A DNA stretch of 64,000 nt from positions 2,763,501 through 2,827,500 of the forward strand of contig JALPQD010000088.1 of NCBI GenBank assembly GCA_023101885.1, given 5' to 3'. Below the pieces are notes generated by a model that saw nothing but the letters and a program-made list of their open reading frames with translations, did not search any database and was not told the DNA's origin. The translations under genes and the position numbers were made by a program. The first letter of the stretch is position 1. Each line of letters begins with the position of its first letter. This stretch comes from Typhlomys cinereus (taxonomy: Eukaryota > Chordata > Mammalia > Rodentia > Platacanthomyidae). Shown piece after piece: positions 1-11,644 of the stretch.

Positions 1-8
1 CATTTTAG

Positions 9-100
9 ATTTTGTCCAGGTTGCCAAAAATTTGTTTTGCTTGCAGTTGGATGAAGTAAATGTTGGCACCCATGAAATTTCCAACATTCTAGATTCACAG
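9..100 (+). CDS. Stxbp4: Stxbp4 internal exon, before the coiled coil
   Basis: Exon of syntaxin-binding protein 4 (Synip). In the family this cytosolic protein binds syntaxin-4 and restrains SNARE assembly until insulin signalling through Akt2 releases it, allowing GLUT4 vesicle fusion; it also stabilises the p63 transcription factor. The exon is 92 nt: an AG at 7-8, two bases completing a codon, then 30 codons reading FVQVAKNLFCLQLDEVN and on to ILDSQ, followed by a GTAGAG donor at 101. From memory this matches human STXBP4 at about residues 255-290, between the PDZ domain and the coiled coil, almost residue for residue. The first 8 bases of the window are intron, so the PDZ-coding exons lie upstream. 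The call is firm; the exact acceptor rests on only 8 bases of context. Confidence 0.93.
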
Positions 101-221
101 GTAGAGTATGCCTTGACAAATTGTGTTGATAACATAAGCCTGAGTTTTGAATATTGAGGATTGTTTATGTTGACATCTTTTCAGTTTTCATTGACATTGA
201 TTTATTTGTGTGTGAGTATGT

Positions 222-470
222 TGGTGTGTAGGCACATGTCTGTGAAGGTATCCGTTGTATGTGCACATGTATGTATATATGTGTGAAAGTCAAAGGTCAA
301 CCTGGAACATCATTCCTCAGAATCTATCCACTGTGTTTGTTGAGATACTGTCTCTCATTGACCTGGGACTCATCAATTAGTCCACCAGCCCCAAAGAAAC
401 AATTATATCTGCCTCCACAGTTCTGGGATCATAAGCACACCCAGCATGCTGGCTTTTTATTCACATGAGT
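222..470 (-). repeat. Old B2-superfamily (B3-like) SINE remnant
   Basis: The segment begins with a TG-rich tail and continues with the reverse-complement body seen in rodent B3-type elements: 'gtcaaaggtcaacctgg', a 'gagatactgtctctc' block, 'ctgcctccacagttctggg' and 'cacccagcatgctggc'. The tRNA-like head is missing, since a TA microsatellite follows soon after. Divergence is high, so the subfamily is uncertain. Confidence 0.55.
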
Positions 471-500
471 CAGCACATGAGTCAGTATTATTGAAAGATC

Positions 501-502
<2 letters not shown>

Positions 503-546
<44 letters not shown>
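503..546. repeat. (TA)n microsatellite
   Basis: About 20 uninterrupted AT dinucleotides, followed by TACACATA. Confidence 0.95.
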
Positions 547-550
<4 letters not shown>

Positions 551-3296
551 GCTCAGAATATGACTTGTGAACATATAACCACTTGTCCTTGCTCCACTGT
601 CACTTATGTAACAACCCCCTCCTCTACTTTGCCAATGACTTAAAATGCAGAAATCAGCATGCAGTACATTTCTTGCTACCACCAAAGATTGGATTTTAGT
701 CCACCTTCTTTCCTATTCTTCTGATTCTCTTTATTGATTATCTTTTTAATTACTCTAGCTTGAATTACTGGGTTTATTGATAACTAGTAAGCTAAAAACT
801 TTCTTTTAACGTTTTGCTTTTGATCTTCTAGATGATCTTTGGAATAATTTTGTCATAATAAAAATTAAGGGTATTTATTTTATTGGGATTGTGTTGAATT
901 TAAAGGATGGTTTGGTAGAACGAAGCATACCTTATTTCCCATTTATTTAGATTTTTATTTGTGTTTTGGGAATCGAATGTTGACTTGTTTCTCCTACATC
1001 TTAAGTATTCTCTGTTACGCTTGTTATTTAATGTGTGCTTTTGTGATGCTACTAGGAATAGAATTGTTCAGTTGCTATTAATAATTTTAATTAATTTGAA
1101 AGCATATTATTTAAATACTTGTTCTATGTGATGCCACACTTCTAAGTCCCTCATCCTATTTATTTTTGTTAAATATCTTAGTTTTTCTAGAAAGACCCTT
1201 AGATTTTCTAAAGATAGATATTTCTATCTTTTTCATGTCTTTCTATTAATTATTTTGAGTAGGAAAAGCAAAATTGAGCAAGAAATAAAGATCTGGGATA
1301 TGCAGTTCATTTTCTAGCTTACATTCTTCTATCATGTCTGTTTTCCAGAAGAAAAGCAATGGAAGCTCTCCCCTGCCTTTATAGTCTGAAGCCATTCCAT
1401 TTCCTAGTGAGTTAGGCCCACATTCCTTCAGAAGATTAGATGTTTGTTATTTTCTAATGTCTAAAATAATGTTATTGTTTCAATCATTTTTGTCCTTTTC
1501 TTGAAATTCTTCAGTTATATTAACAAAAAAGGCATATATTATTTCTCTCTGGGGGTGGAAAAAAAATCTCCTGGGATACTCATATATGTAAAGTTTTCAG
1601 ATTTTTTAATTAGGTTTTAATCTTTATTTCAGTTGATAATGCTTTTCATTGTACAAATGTACTACATAATTTTTTCAAGTTTTTTCACGATATTAACACC
1701 CCTAAATTTTTGCAAGTCATAGTTTAATCACACTGGATACATAATACTTGCATTTATTTGCTCCATTGACCTGTAATCATTTTGCTGATTTTTAAATCTT
1801 TTGCAGTTGAATAGTTCTAATTTGTTATTTCCTTTTAATTTAATTCCGTGTAAGTTGAAGAGCCATATTCCTTGTGACCTGAATCCTTTGGTGATAATGT
1901 AACTGGCACAGGGTCAGTGAGATGGGTCCCACGTGTGGAAGCTGCGCACATGCAGGGCCTCTCTCGCCCTGTATGGAAGCCATGAATATGCTTAGGTGTC
2001 TCAGTGTCCTGCTTAATCACATGCTGCAGGTTACTTTGGTTCCTGTCTTGCTTTTTCTTCTTTCATTGCCACTTGATAGGGTATTTCACTCAACCACATT
2101 CACATTCATTTGAATATTATGTATCATGACACTGTAGAATTGGGTGGACATAAATCTCCACCTGTTGTACACTTAAAACATATTAGATGTCTTGTCTCTA
2201 GAATGCTCCCTTGCCTTTTCCGTTAAGTTGATGGCATGTTACGCTGACATTCTTCGGGTCATGGCTTGATTTCCAGTGATCATACTTATTTTTCTCTCTT
2301 AGAAAAACTATTATCTAATACTTTAAATATATCCAATAGAATCCAAATAGTTTTAGAGCTTCATAATTTTTTAAAAGAAAATTGGCAGATAGATTCTTTA
2401 TCCTCAGAAATCTGCCTTTTCTTTTCTTCTGTTAGCTCTTATGTCTGTTCTGTAGAACCCTAGATTGTTAACCTGATGTATTATAATTTTATATTTAGAA
2501 GGTTTTCATTGAACAGGTTGTCAATTTACTTTATATATGTTTTACATATGTATTTGTAATAGGAAGAAGAAAAAACATATATTGATCCTGTGCAACATTG
2601 TGTTTTGGGATATTTATACATTATATAATGGCTAATTTAAGCTAATTAACATGTTCATACTTCACCTGTTTATTTTTTTGCCTAAAATCACTATATAGTG
2701 AATTGTTATAAAAGTCATGTTGCTCACTGTTGCTGTCACCATGCTGTACAAAGACTACCTGAGTTGGTCCCTCCCACTTGACTGAAATTCTGTTTACGTT
2801 GACCAAGTTCCTCTACTCCTGCACTGTTGTCTCTTGAAATATTACTTTACCTGGTCTTTGCTCATAGCCTGTCTATATAAATTCTACCAATATGTTTTCC
2901 TCTTGAACTTAGAAATGAGCTTAGAAAGTGTAGTATCTTCACAAACTTAAATCTTCCTACCCATGAACATCTTTTAGTATTTCATGTATTTACATTTTTT
3001 AAATGTCACTGAACACATTCTGACTATTTCTTCTTCTACAGACTTTATTAATCTTTTACAGATTTAATTTATCCAATTATATTATATACTGTGTTTCCAA
3101 TATAACAAAGGATGTCTTTTCTAAATTTAGGTTTGAGTTTTGTATAAAAATATGACTGATTTCTTTATATTCATCTCATGTCTGGCAATCATATTGCTTT
3201 TCATATTCCCAAAAACCCTCAAAATTATTTGTTCTAAGGATACTTTAAATTGCTGATACTCTTATGAGCTTTCCTTCATTTTATTGCTGTTTTTTT

Positions 3297-3440
3297 AAGT
3301 CAACTTATTTTTCAATTAGTATATATTTATTGTGCAAAATAATGGGCTACATTATGACATGTTCATTCATATATATGTATATATTTAAGACACCTTGATT
3401 TTATATATATATAATTGGTATATTGCTTCCCTTTTATCCA
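3297..3440 (-). repeat. LINE-1 3'-end fragment, antisense
   Basis: The text 'ttattgtgcaaaataatgggctacattatgacatg' in pieces resembles the reverse complement of common LINE-1 3' ends, which carry an 'aatgggttTcattatgaca'-like block. It is short and diverged, and TA-rich on its right side. Confidence 0.5.
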
Positions 3441-3595
3441 TTTTAAATAAGTAGTATAGTCCATTAAGTGTCTTAAATGCTGCTTAGTAATCTCAAACAT
3501 TGAGTTAGGATATTAAATATTGTATTGTTGCATATTAAGTTAATTTGACTTATTCCTGATACTATGAATGTATATGTGTGTGAATATGTATGTGT

Positions 3596-3889
3596 TGTAT
3601 GAGTACATGTATGCGCAACAGTGAGTATGCATGTGGAGGCCAGAGGCTGACATCAGGGCTCCCCTCTATCACTGACAATTATATTTTCCAAGAAATGGCT
3701 TCTCACTGAGCCTGGAGTGCACCATTTTCATTGTCTTGACTGGCCAGCAAGTGGTCGGGATCATCTGTCTGTCCCCTCCAGTATTAGAACTACAGGCATG
3801 TGTCAATGCCTTTCCGCAGGTGCTAGGCAGGCCCTGGGCTTGCACAGCAGGCACTCGTCCACACTAAGCCATCTCCCCAGTCTTCCTGA
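3596..3889 (-). repeat. B2-superfamily (B3-like) SINE, antisense
   Basis: The segment starts with a TG/CA-rich tail and the block 'gtggaggccagaggctgac', and ends with the antisense tRNA-like head 'taagccatctccccagtc', the reverse complement of the B2-superfamily start GACTGGGGAGATGGCTTA. It is diverged, so an older copy. It explains the modest open frames here. Confidence 0.7.
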
Positions 3890-3959
3890 TACAGTTTCTT
3901 CTAGTTCAAGCTTAGGAATCAAAATTGTACTTTTTCTCATAATTGTAGTTGGAGCTTTA

Positions 3960-4268
3960 GTTCTGTAAGTACATTTTCTGTTACTATAATGAAATACCCA
4001 AGAAAAGTTAGTTTTATTTAGAAGCTTATTTAGTTACCTATTCTGGGGGTAAACTCCAGAGTCCAAGATTGGAAGTCAGTTTATTGGACTTCTGGTGAGA
4101 CCTATATGCAAATGACATCAGGAATGAGGAGGCCCTGTGGCCGTAAGTACACACATCTTGAAACAGTAGGCTGGAAAGCAGAGACCACTCTCTAAGCCCC
4201 ACCAACTCATCACTGCATACTAAGAACCAAGCATGCGCCCTTGAAGAGCACACCACATTTAAAACCAT
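3960..4268 (-). repeat. MaLR-type (MST/THE1-like) LTR remnant, antisense
   Basis: The order 'cattttctgttactataat', 'gaaatacccaagaaaa', 'gttttatttagaag', 'ggaagtcagtttattgg', 'cttctggtgagacc' and 'catcttgaaaca' follows the reverse complement of mammalian MaLR LTRs. It is heavily diverged and partial, with no recognisable TG...CA ends. Confidence 0.5.
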
Positions 4269-6111
4269 AGTACTGTTGCTTTCAAATAATGCAGCTCATT
4301 GTCAAGGAGCTTGGATACTATTCATAATTAGTTATGTATTTCTAGAAATACAGAATCTAAGTATATGAATAATTTATTGGTTAAAGTACAACTGATTCTT
4401 TAAAAAAGTGATACATGTCACTTTTTTTATTTCAAGCCACCTTTTTTTAAAATAAAATAATAAGCAATTTCTTTCATTGCTCATCATTTTGCTAATTGCA
4501 ATCACTCAAAGATCTTGTTGGCTGATAACTTGAAGAGAAGACCTGGTTTCCTCTGAACAGTGGCACAGACTTATTCAAAGTGGCCCTGAAGCCTTTAGCG
4601 GACAAATAAGGTGTACAGTCCAGTTTGCCTTCTGTCAGTTGAGGTGTTCCGTATTGTCTACTCCACGCAGATGACAAACTGCTGAGCAGCTTGCAGAGCC
4701 GATGTGCCCTTTTCTCCCTTGAGGAAAGACAAAGATGATTTGCAACCCACGGTGAGGTGGGGAAGCCCATGAACATGCAGAGCTTTTTCAGCAGCCGCAG
4801 CTACATACCCCTGCTCTGAATTAGTCATTTATTTCCTTTGCCCTAGCACGATTCTAGGGCAGATAAGAATGCTGTCTGTCAGTCTGTGATGTTTTGAAAA
4901 CAAAAGCTCAGTGCTATGGCCATTGAGCAAGACAGTCTGCATGCCTGTAATTTCCTGATGTGGATTTAGATCAAAATGTTGTGCCCTTGTCCTTGTGAAA
5001 TTCTATGGATTGCATTCTGTTTGTCACTACACAAAAGGTGTCCTTGTCAAGGATCGCCTTTCCCTTTCTTCCATTTCAATTCATAATAAGAATACATTTT
5101 TCCCATCACAGTCACATACGCAAGTGAAGTGGAAGTCTCTCAAAGCACACATTGCGCTCTTATTTAATTACACTGATTTCTATTTTATCAAACATTTGGG
5201 TTTGCAATTCACTAATGGATAAAGTCCCAAAGTTTTCAAAACCCTGTAAAAATTACTTCTTGTCAACTGGCTTGCCAGAAGCAAATTAAAACTTATTTTA
5301 TTCTGTGATTACTCCCACCCCCCCTTTTTTAATTGGAAAGCATTACAGTGCCTACTCTGAAACTTATCAGTCTGTGATCAATAATGCTGACAATCTGCAA
5401 GAGTGGGGAAATTCCAGTATGGCTACCCTCAGCCCCCTCCCTCAGTTTCAAACAAACAGAGTCAAGTTTATCATTATATTGATTGCTGGGGATGTTTGTC
5501 TTTGACTCATATGTTTTCCCATTCTGGCTGATAAAGAGAGTTGGTATTTCTATTTGTTTGTTTGTGAAAAGCAGAAAGAGATTTATTCAATGTGGCCCCA
5601 TTGGGAAGAGGAATAGGCAGGGGTCTGTTGACCACAAGTCTGTCTCTTAGAGTATTAACATGAGCTTTAGGAAGAATTGGGACAAAGGGCAAGATGTGCA
5701 TAGTTAAGTATTCCTCTTTGAGATGTGGTCTCCTTCAGTGTCCAGTCCCATAAGGTGGTACTTCAAGTGGTTAATGACTGGACCATGGAACCAGTCCCAT
5801 TCCCACAAGATGATCTCCAGAAAGTAGACTCTTCCTCATAAATAGCTTTGCATTTTGGAGACTGCCGTCCTGCAACCCCTCTTTTTATGAAGATGCCTGT
5901 GGATCAGTGCCATTCTTCCTGGACTCCAAGGTGACCAAGGAAAGGTTAAGCACAATGACTTGTCAGTGTGGCAACTCTGCACCTGCAGCCTTGATGGGCA
6001 ATGCGGTGGTGTGGATAACCAAAGTCTTGGAGTCTGAGTCCACGTAAAGCAGACACAAAATGTAATGGCTGAAGCATGAAAGTGCCAGGTGTTTGAGCTG
6101 AAAGAAGTATT

Positions 6112-6724
6112 GTCAGGGGACACAAGGTCGCTCTTTCAGGTTCTTTGTCTCACAGACTAAAGAAGTTTAAAATGGACTCAGAAGATAAGGTCAAGGGCGA
6201 TTTTATTGAAGTTTGAGAAAGACACAGAACAGGAAAACTGAAGATTCCCAGCTGCCAGGAGATCGAGCTGGATAATAAAGGTGAATAAAGCAGGCTCCCG
6301 CGGAATGGAGTGGCTGCATTTGCCAGAGGCTGGGGGTCCTTAACAGAAAGTCAGAAAGCCCTGGGTGTTGGGGCAAGCAGGTTAGTATTTTGGCAATGTC
6401 CAGGGGGAGGAAAAAGTGATGCTTTCTATGTCAAACTCAGAAAACGGGAAGCTCAGCAGTGAGGATCTGCAAGCAGTAGGTTGAGGGATGGGGCTTCGAG
6501 GGATGCTTAGTGAGTACACACTTCATTGAAGGGTAGTTACTGCTCCTATTTTCCATCATGTCTCCAGGGGTATCATGTTTCTGGCTTCACACCGGCCATT
6601 AGGTTGCAAAGCAAGACTTTTCCCTGATTGCGGGTTTCTAACCTTGTCCTCTGGCAAGGGGAAGGCTTGTTAGCTTTGTCACCCACTGACAAAGCTGTGT
6701 TCAAAGGGGGTTAACTGACCAACA
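6112..6724 (-). repeat. Possible solitary ERV-type LTR, antisense
   Basis: Read on the minus strand, this roughly 610-bp segment starts near TGTTGGTCAGTTAACCCCC and ends near CCCCTGACA, a plausible TG...CA frame. It contains an AATAAA followed by a CTTGACC-containing block about 80 bp before the end, as in an R/U5 region. No matching target-site duplication could be found at these ends and no internal viral genes adjoin it. The flank 5740-6110 has similar base composition and may belong to the same insertion. Family not recognised. Confidence 0.35.
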
Positions 6725-7801
6725 GTCATGTTATTTGTGTCGGGGGTTAAGGTGCTGACATCATGTCTCAAAGGGCTTTCCAGCATGGGATACACCACTG
6801 CCTCCCTCAGAAAGGATGCCACTGCCCATGGAGCAGGCCCTAGTAGCCAGAAGAAGCAGACAGAACTTGTACCTGTGTTCCAAATGGTACCTAGGAAGCA
6901 CCTAGCTTCAAGTGACCCTTTTTATTCTCTTTTTCCTGCCCAACATTCTGTATCATCCTACTCAAGGAATAAGCTTACAAAGGAAGGGGAGTGATGTTCT
7001 ATCTTTACGTATCTCCTTGCTGAGGAGGAATGGAAGTCCTCTGTATTTCTTGCTAACTAAAAAGAGTGGGCCACTGGAGCACCCCCTGCTTGATTCAGAG
7101 ACCCCGGCATCTGATGTTCTTCTTGTACTGACTGGAATCTCTGAGACATCATCATCGTCGTCATCATCATCATTTGAAAGTGGGGATTTTGGATTCGGGG
7201 GAGGGGGAGATGGAAGCACTATTGCCCCCAGGAAGATAAGTCCAATGGAGAGTGGACCGTGGGTCCACAGACTCGCTTACTTGTAGTTTGACTTCGTGGA
7301 GCCTCCTAGCTGGCTCTTAAGGGGGTCCTCTCATGTAGTACCCTGAGGGTTTTCAAAATCTCTGGCATCTAACTTAAGTGGATCTGAATGAAGCTGTGAC
7401 CATCCGTTCTGTCTTTGAGAAGAACTCATATGGGTCACCGAATGTGTCACCAGGAGACACGGAGTTCCTTTGCCAGGACTTAGCATCCTAACTAGAAGAA
7501 TTTAAACATGGACTCGGGGAAAGTGGAGAACCACTTGGTTGGCATTGGCAGAGAAAACAACAGGGCACGCAAGCTGCAGATCTCAGCAACTGCTGGGAGG
7601 AGACAGACGGATAAACAAGAGAGAAAGCTAGTGCTGCGTAAGTTAGAAATGAAGAAAGCAGGCAGGCTCAGGAGAGTAAGTCTCTGTGTTGCTGCACCAG
7701 AGAAAAGAATCTTGGAATGAGAATGTTCTGAGTCCTCTAGAAAGAGGTGAAAAGAGAAGGAGAAAATGCAGTGTGTTTCTGTAGGCAGCTATGTCCTGGT
7801 A

Positions 7802-7802
<1 letters not shown>

Positions 7803-7845
<43 letters not shown>

Positions 7846-8080
7846 TCAAAGGGCACTGTGTGTCTCTGTGGAGGACCAAGGGTGACTACCAGAATCATCA
7901 CGGATTGCTTCTACCACTTTTTTGCTTCACTCTGGGATTTCCCAGGTTCCATCTACCAAGACCGGAAGTTGAGGCCATTGCCATTTCCATCTGGGCATTT
8001 TTTTTAAGTGGGACCCAGAATCCGCACTCAGATCCTTCTGCTTACAAGGCAGAGTCTTTACCCCTGAGCCATCTCAGACT
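7803..8080 (-). mobile_element. Jerboa-like B2-superfamily SINE, antisense
   Basis: The segment shows the family's antisense layout: a (TG)n tail at 7804-7844, then 'gggcactgtgtgtctctgtgg', a body with 'gggatttcccagg', and the head ending 'acccctgagccatctc'. On the minus strand this is a tRNA-derived SINE with the B2-type A box (GATGGCTCAGGGG). No clear target-site duplication was found, only a 6-bp match (ctatgt). Confidence 0.8.
7804..7844. repeat. (TG)n microsatellite
   Basis: About 20 TG dinucleotides forming the tail of the antisense SINE. Confidence 0.95.
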
Positions 8081-8092
8081 TTCTATGTAGTC

Positions 8093-8165
8093 TAAGTAAC
8101 CCTCCAATTCCTGCTCTACCTGCCTCCACCCAGAGTGCTGAGATTACAGGCATGGGCCACAATGC
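8093..8165 (-). repeat. B1 SINE fragment, antisense
   Basis: The block 'ctgcctccacccagagtgctgagattacaggcatg' read in pieces is the reverse complement of the B1/Alu left-end 'CATGCCTGTAATCTCAGCACTC...GGAGGCAG'. Only this part is preserved. Confidence 0.7.
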
Positions 8166-9261
8166 TTCTTTATGCTGAACTATAACATATCCATCACAAA
8201 CTGCAGTAACAGCAAGTGTACACCCCATGATTTTCTGTCACAGATCCCAGATGGAATCACTACTCAGAAGTCTTTTGTGCAGTGTCCCAGTGTAGCTTCC
8301 CCCTCTTGACATCGGTGCTATTCTGACCTGTTACTTGTCTTCGTAATATGAAGAATCATGACTAAGCAGTCTTGACTAACTTCTTCTGTTCATTGTTTTT
8401 GTTTGATCCATAAGACATCTTAGCTGCTACCTTTGTAAAGTAGGAATCGCACAGTCAGTGTAACTGTAGCCTATTTTGAAAAGAACTTTCATATTTAGGA
8501 GATGGCATTTAGAATTTAAAATATAATTATCTCTCTGTGATTATAATTGTCATTTCTATGTTAAAAAAATTCACACAGTGCTCACCTGATGCCAATACAA
8601 GGTTATATACAGAAAAGGCAAGGTTTGAGCCCACATTCATGTGCAGCTAAATTATAAACCTAGCAGCAGGCTGTAGCCCATCATAGTAGGAAAGTTATCT
8701 CAGTCTAATTGAGTATCACAAATGGATCATCTTCACACTATAGTATGAACTCTATATCCACAAAATAGACCTTTCACAGTCTGTACTTTATCAGCTTGAT
8801 TTAGTGCATCAAGGCTACTGCTCTAACAAATGGCATAGAACAGGTTGAAAAATAGCAAAATGAATTATTTGTGATGAGAGTAAGTCAGGCTTCATTTTTG
8901 CTGGGTCAGGATATCAGTGATATTTCTTACGATGCTTAGCAGTGAACTCTTTGTAAGCTCTTCTCTAAAGTCTCATCTTAAAAATACCAAATATATATAG
9001 AACACCTTTAGTTACATAGCATTATGTTGGCGCATGTTATTAAAATAGATTTTTAAAAATCCTTTCTGTAGTGTACCAAAAGTTAAGCACAAGTGCACAA
9101 GTAATTATGCTTTATAAAGTTTATTTATGACAAGACCATATTAGTAATAGAGCTTAGAGTATTTGGGGATGGTTTGTAACAGAGTTAGCATTTGATTTAA
9201 GCATTAAAAAATGCTTTAGTTTCTGTCTGTTCATGAGTTGACTAAGGAATTTAGAATAAGG

Positions 9262-9350
9262 CCAGATATGGTGTGCTCAGAGCCCAGGAAGGGATCTTGA
9301 GTTTGAGACCAGCCAGAGATGTATAGAGAGACCCTTTCTAACTACTACTG
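9262..9350 (+). repeat. Diverged B1 SINE
   Basis: The segment carries 'gatatggtgtgctcagagcc', then 'ttgagtttgagaccagcc' and 'agagaccctttct', the order of blocks in B1. It is strongly diverged and lacks the middle part. Confidence 0.55.
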
Positions 9351-10637
9351 TCCCCCAACACACACACTAATAGAAGAAATATTACAGTGAATGGGGAAAA
9401 ACTAGAATGGGATTGGAAGTAGATAGTATTTTAAAATTTTCCCAAATTTTTTTAATTTAAAAAATAATTGTATACATGAAGGAGACCAACTTAAATTCAC
9501 ACAGTGATGTAATTTGTTGTTTCCCCAGTAATCACAATCTGTCATGTAGCACTACAAGCAAAGTGATGTTCTAAAAAGAGTTAACTGTATGTGTTAGCTA
9601 TCTGAGAAAGGAATGAAACTCAAGCCAGTGTCTGGAGAGGAAATTATGGAGAAAATTGAAATATAAAAAAGACAGCAATAAATTATAGGGACAGCAGAAA
9701 GAATGGAAAGGAAGAAAGCAACTGATCTTTAATGTTTATCCAAAGTAATATGTCATTAGTAAGACTTGCTGAATATTTGGATGTGAGTTAAAGACAACTC
9801 TGGAGTTTTCATTAGTATGGTTATTAATGATGATGCATTAGTATATATAAGGAAATAAGTAGAAAACCTGTCCCCAGGGAGAAAAGGTGATGCATGTTTT
9901 GCAAATAGCAATGCCTTTGAAATAAGGAACTGCACACCAGAAGGGTTTGAGGGCTTTTTAGAGTGATGATTGAAGCACGGAAATGAATATGGTCACTTAG
10001 TGTATGAAAGTGAAAGGAGCACGCGTTGGGAGAACCAACCCCTCGCCCTCTCCCAGTTAAGCAGTAGCGACAGGAAGTCATCAGAAGCAGTCGGAGTATT
10101 CAGAAAGACTGTGGCTTTCAAAACTAGAGAACAGAGCATTCAGGAAGAATTATGCCAAGCAGTGTCATATGTACCAAAGACAGTAGCAAAATTGCTAGGG
10201 GATTTATTTTGTCAGGAGTTTTATTTATGCAATCACCAGTAACCAATTTAGAAATTTAACGATAAAAGGAAAGAGTTGTGAAATGTCAAGAAAAGTAAAA
10301 GGAGTAAGCATAGGAAATGGAAGAAGAGGGAAACAATTTTTTTTGGTGATATAGTCACACAGATTTGATAAGGAAAGTAGATAAGAGGATAGGCTCCTAA
10401 TGGAAGGTCTTATTGATAAAGTTAAACTGAAACAAGTTGTAATTTTATTCTATTTGAGATGAATAAAGCTTGGTGAGTTGATGGATGGGATAGTAACTAT
10501 CTAGAATTGATAATAAATCAATAATAACTGAAATTATTAACTGATGGAGCAACATGAAAGGGAAAGCCAAGGTCAGAGCCAGTCATTACAGTTCAATGAC
10601 CTGAAGCTGCTAAAACTGAGAAAAGCACACTCCAAAT

Positions 10638-10970
10638 ACCTTTCAGTGAGCCTGGGAAGATGGCTCAGGTTAAAGTGCTTGCACAGCAAGCAAGAGGAAC
10701 TGAGTTCCATCCCCAGATCCTACATGTTAATTCCAACCTTGGAAGACAGAGACTGGGAGTCCCCAGAGCATACTAGTTAGCCAGACTAGCCCAACCAGCA
10801 GACTCTGGGTTTGATTAGAGACCCAGCTTCAAGAAGAATAAGGTGTTAGAGATTCCCAATATCAATCTTGGACCTCCACATGTTTACATACCCACACAGA
10901 TGTTTGCATATGCATGCATATGCAGACATAAACCTCCCTCACCATACACATATATCTGAGAAAAAAATGG
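10638..10970 (+). repeat. Old B2-superfamily (B3-like) SINE
   Basis: The head 'cctgggaagatggctcagg' and 'gcttgcacagcaagcaagagg' match the B2/B3 tRNA-related part. The 3' part has 'gacctccacatg' and a run of CATGCA/ACACA-type repeats. Diverged, hence older than the jerboa-like SINEs in this window. Confidence 0.65.
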
Positions 10971-11627
10971 ATGAATAGAAACAGAAAAAAAAATAGAAAT
11001 GCTTGTCATAGTATTTACCAAACTTTGCAGTGGGTATTGTAAATGTCAGAGAAGAAAGGCATATAGAAGGAAAAGAAAAACATAAGAACTACAGGTAGAT
11101 TGACATCCCGTGGTGCTCAACAGCAGCTCTTTTTATTTCGTATGTGCTTAGTTGAAGTTTCTTTGAATAGAACTTTGTTTATTAATAAATAAATAAATGA
11201 AGGAATGAATGAATAAGTGTACAAATAAATGAATTAGTAAGTACAAAGGAGCATTCAAAGACCGAACAACCAACTTCTATAACCAGTTCTCTGGCAACAA
11301 CTTTTGCCGAGTAATCCAAAACAGAAAAAAAAAAGGATTATACTTTTTTATTATGATTTGTTCTGTGACTAGTGCTGGACTCCTCAGAAGGATCCTTTCC
11401 TATGTGATGTTAAGCGCAGAGGTTTATGACCACATCTTGGAATTCCAGTTTCCTTTGATAATAATTCCCTTATCCCAAATTTTATTGCAACTTTCCCAAA
11501 GTTTTTATTTCAGTTCCTAGAGGAAAAAGCTAACACAAGCCATTATGAATATCAAGTGGCATCTAGATTGTGTTTTGCAGTTTCCATAGACTAATACAGA
11601 AAGTAGATTATAGAGGGTGTCAGGATT

Positions 11628-11644
11628 AGAATGTGGATCCTCTT
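11628..11644. repeat. Target-site duplication, left copy (LINE-1)
   Basis: The 17 bases agaatgtggatcctctt recur exactly at 14841-14857 on the other side of the LINE-1. The duplication can be extended by one T on its left side in both copies. Confidence 0.93.

Noticed and set aside
6728..7720. Open frames and an Asp-rich stretch (catcatcatcgtcgtcatc) that might be a gag-like relic
   Set aside because: Frames are short, contain no retroviral or host motif I can recognise, and the Asp/Ser run is a simple ATC repeat.
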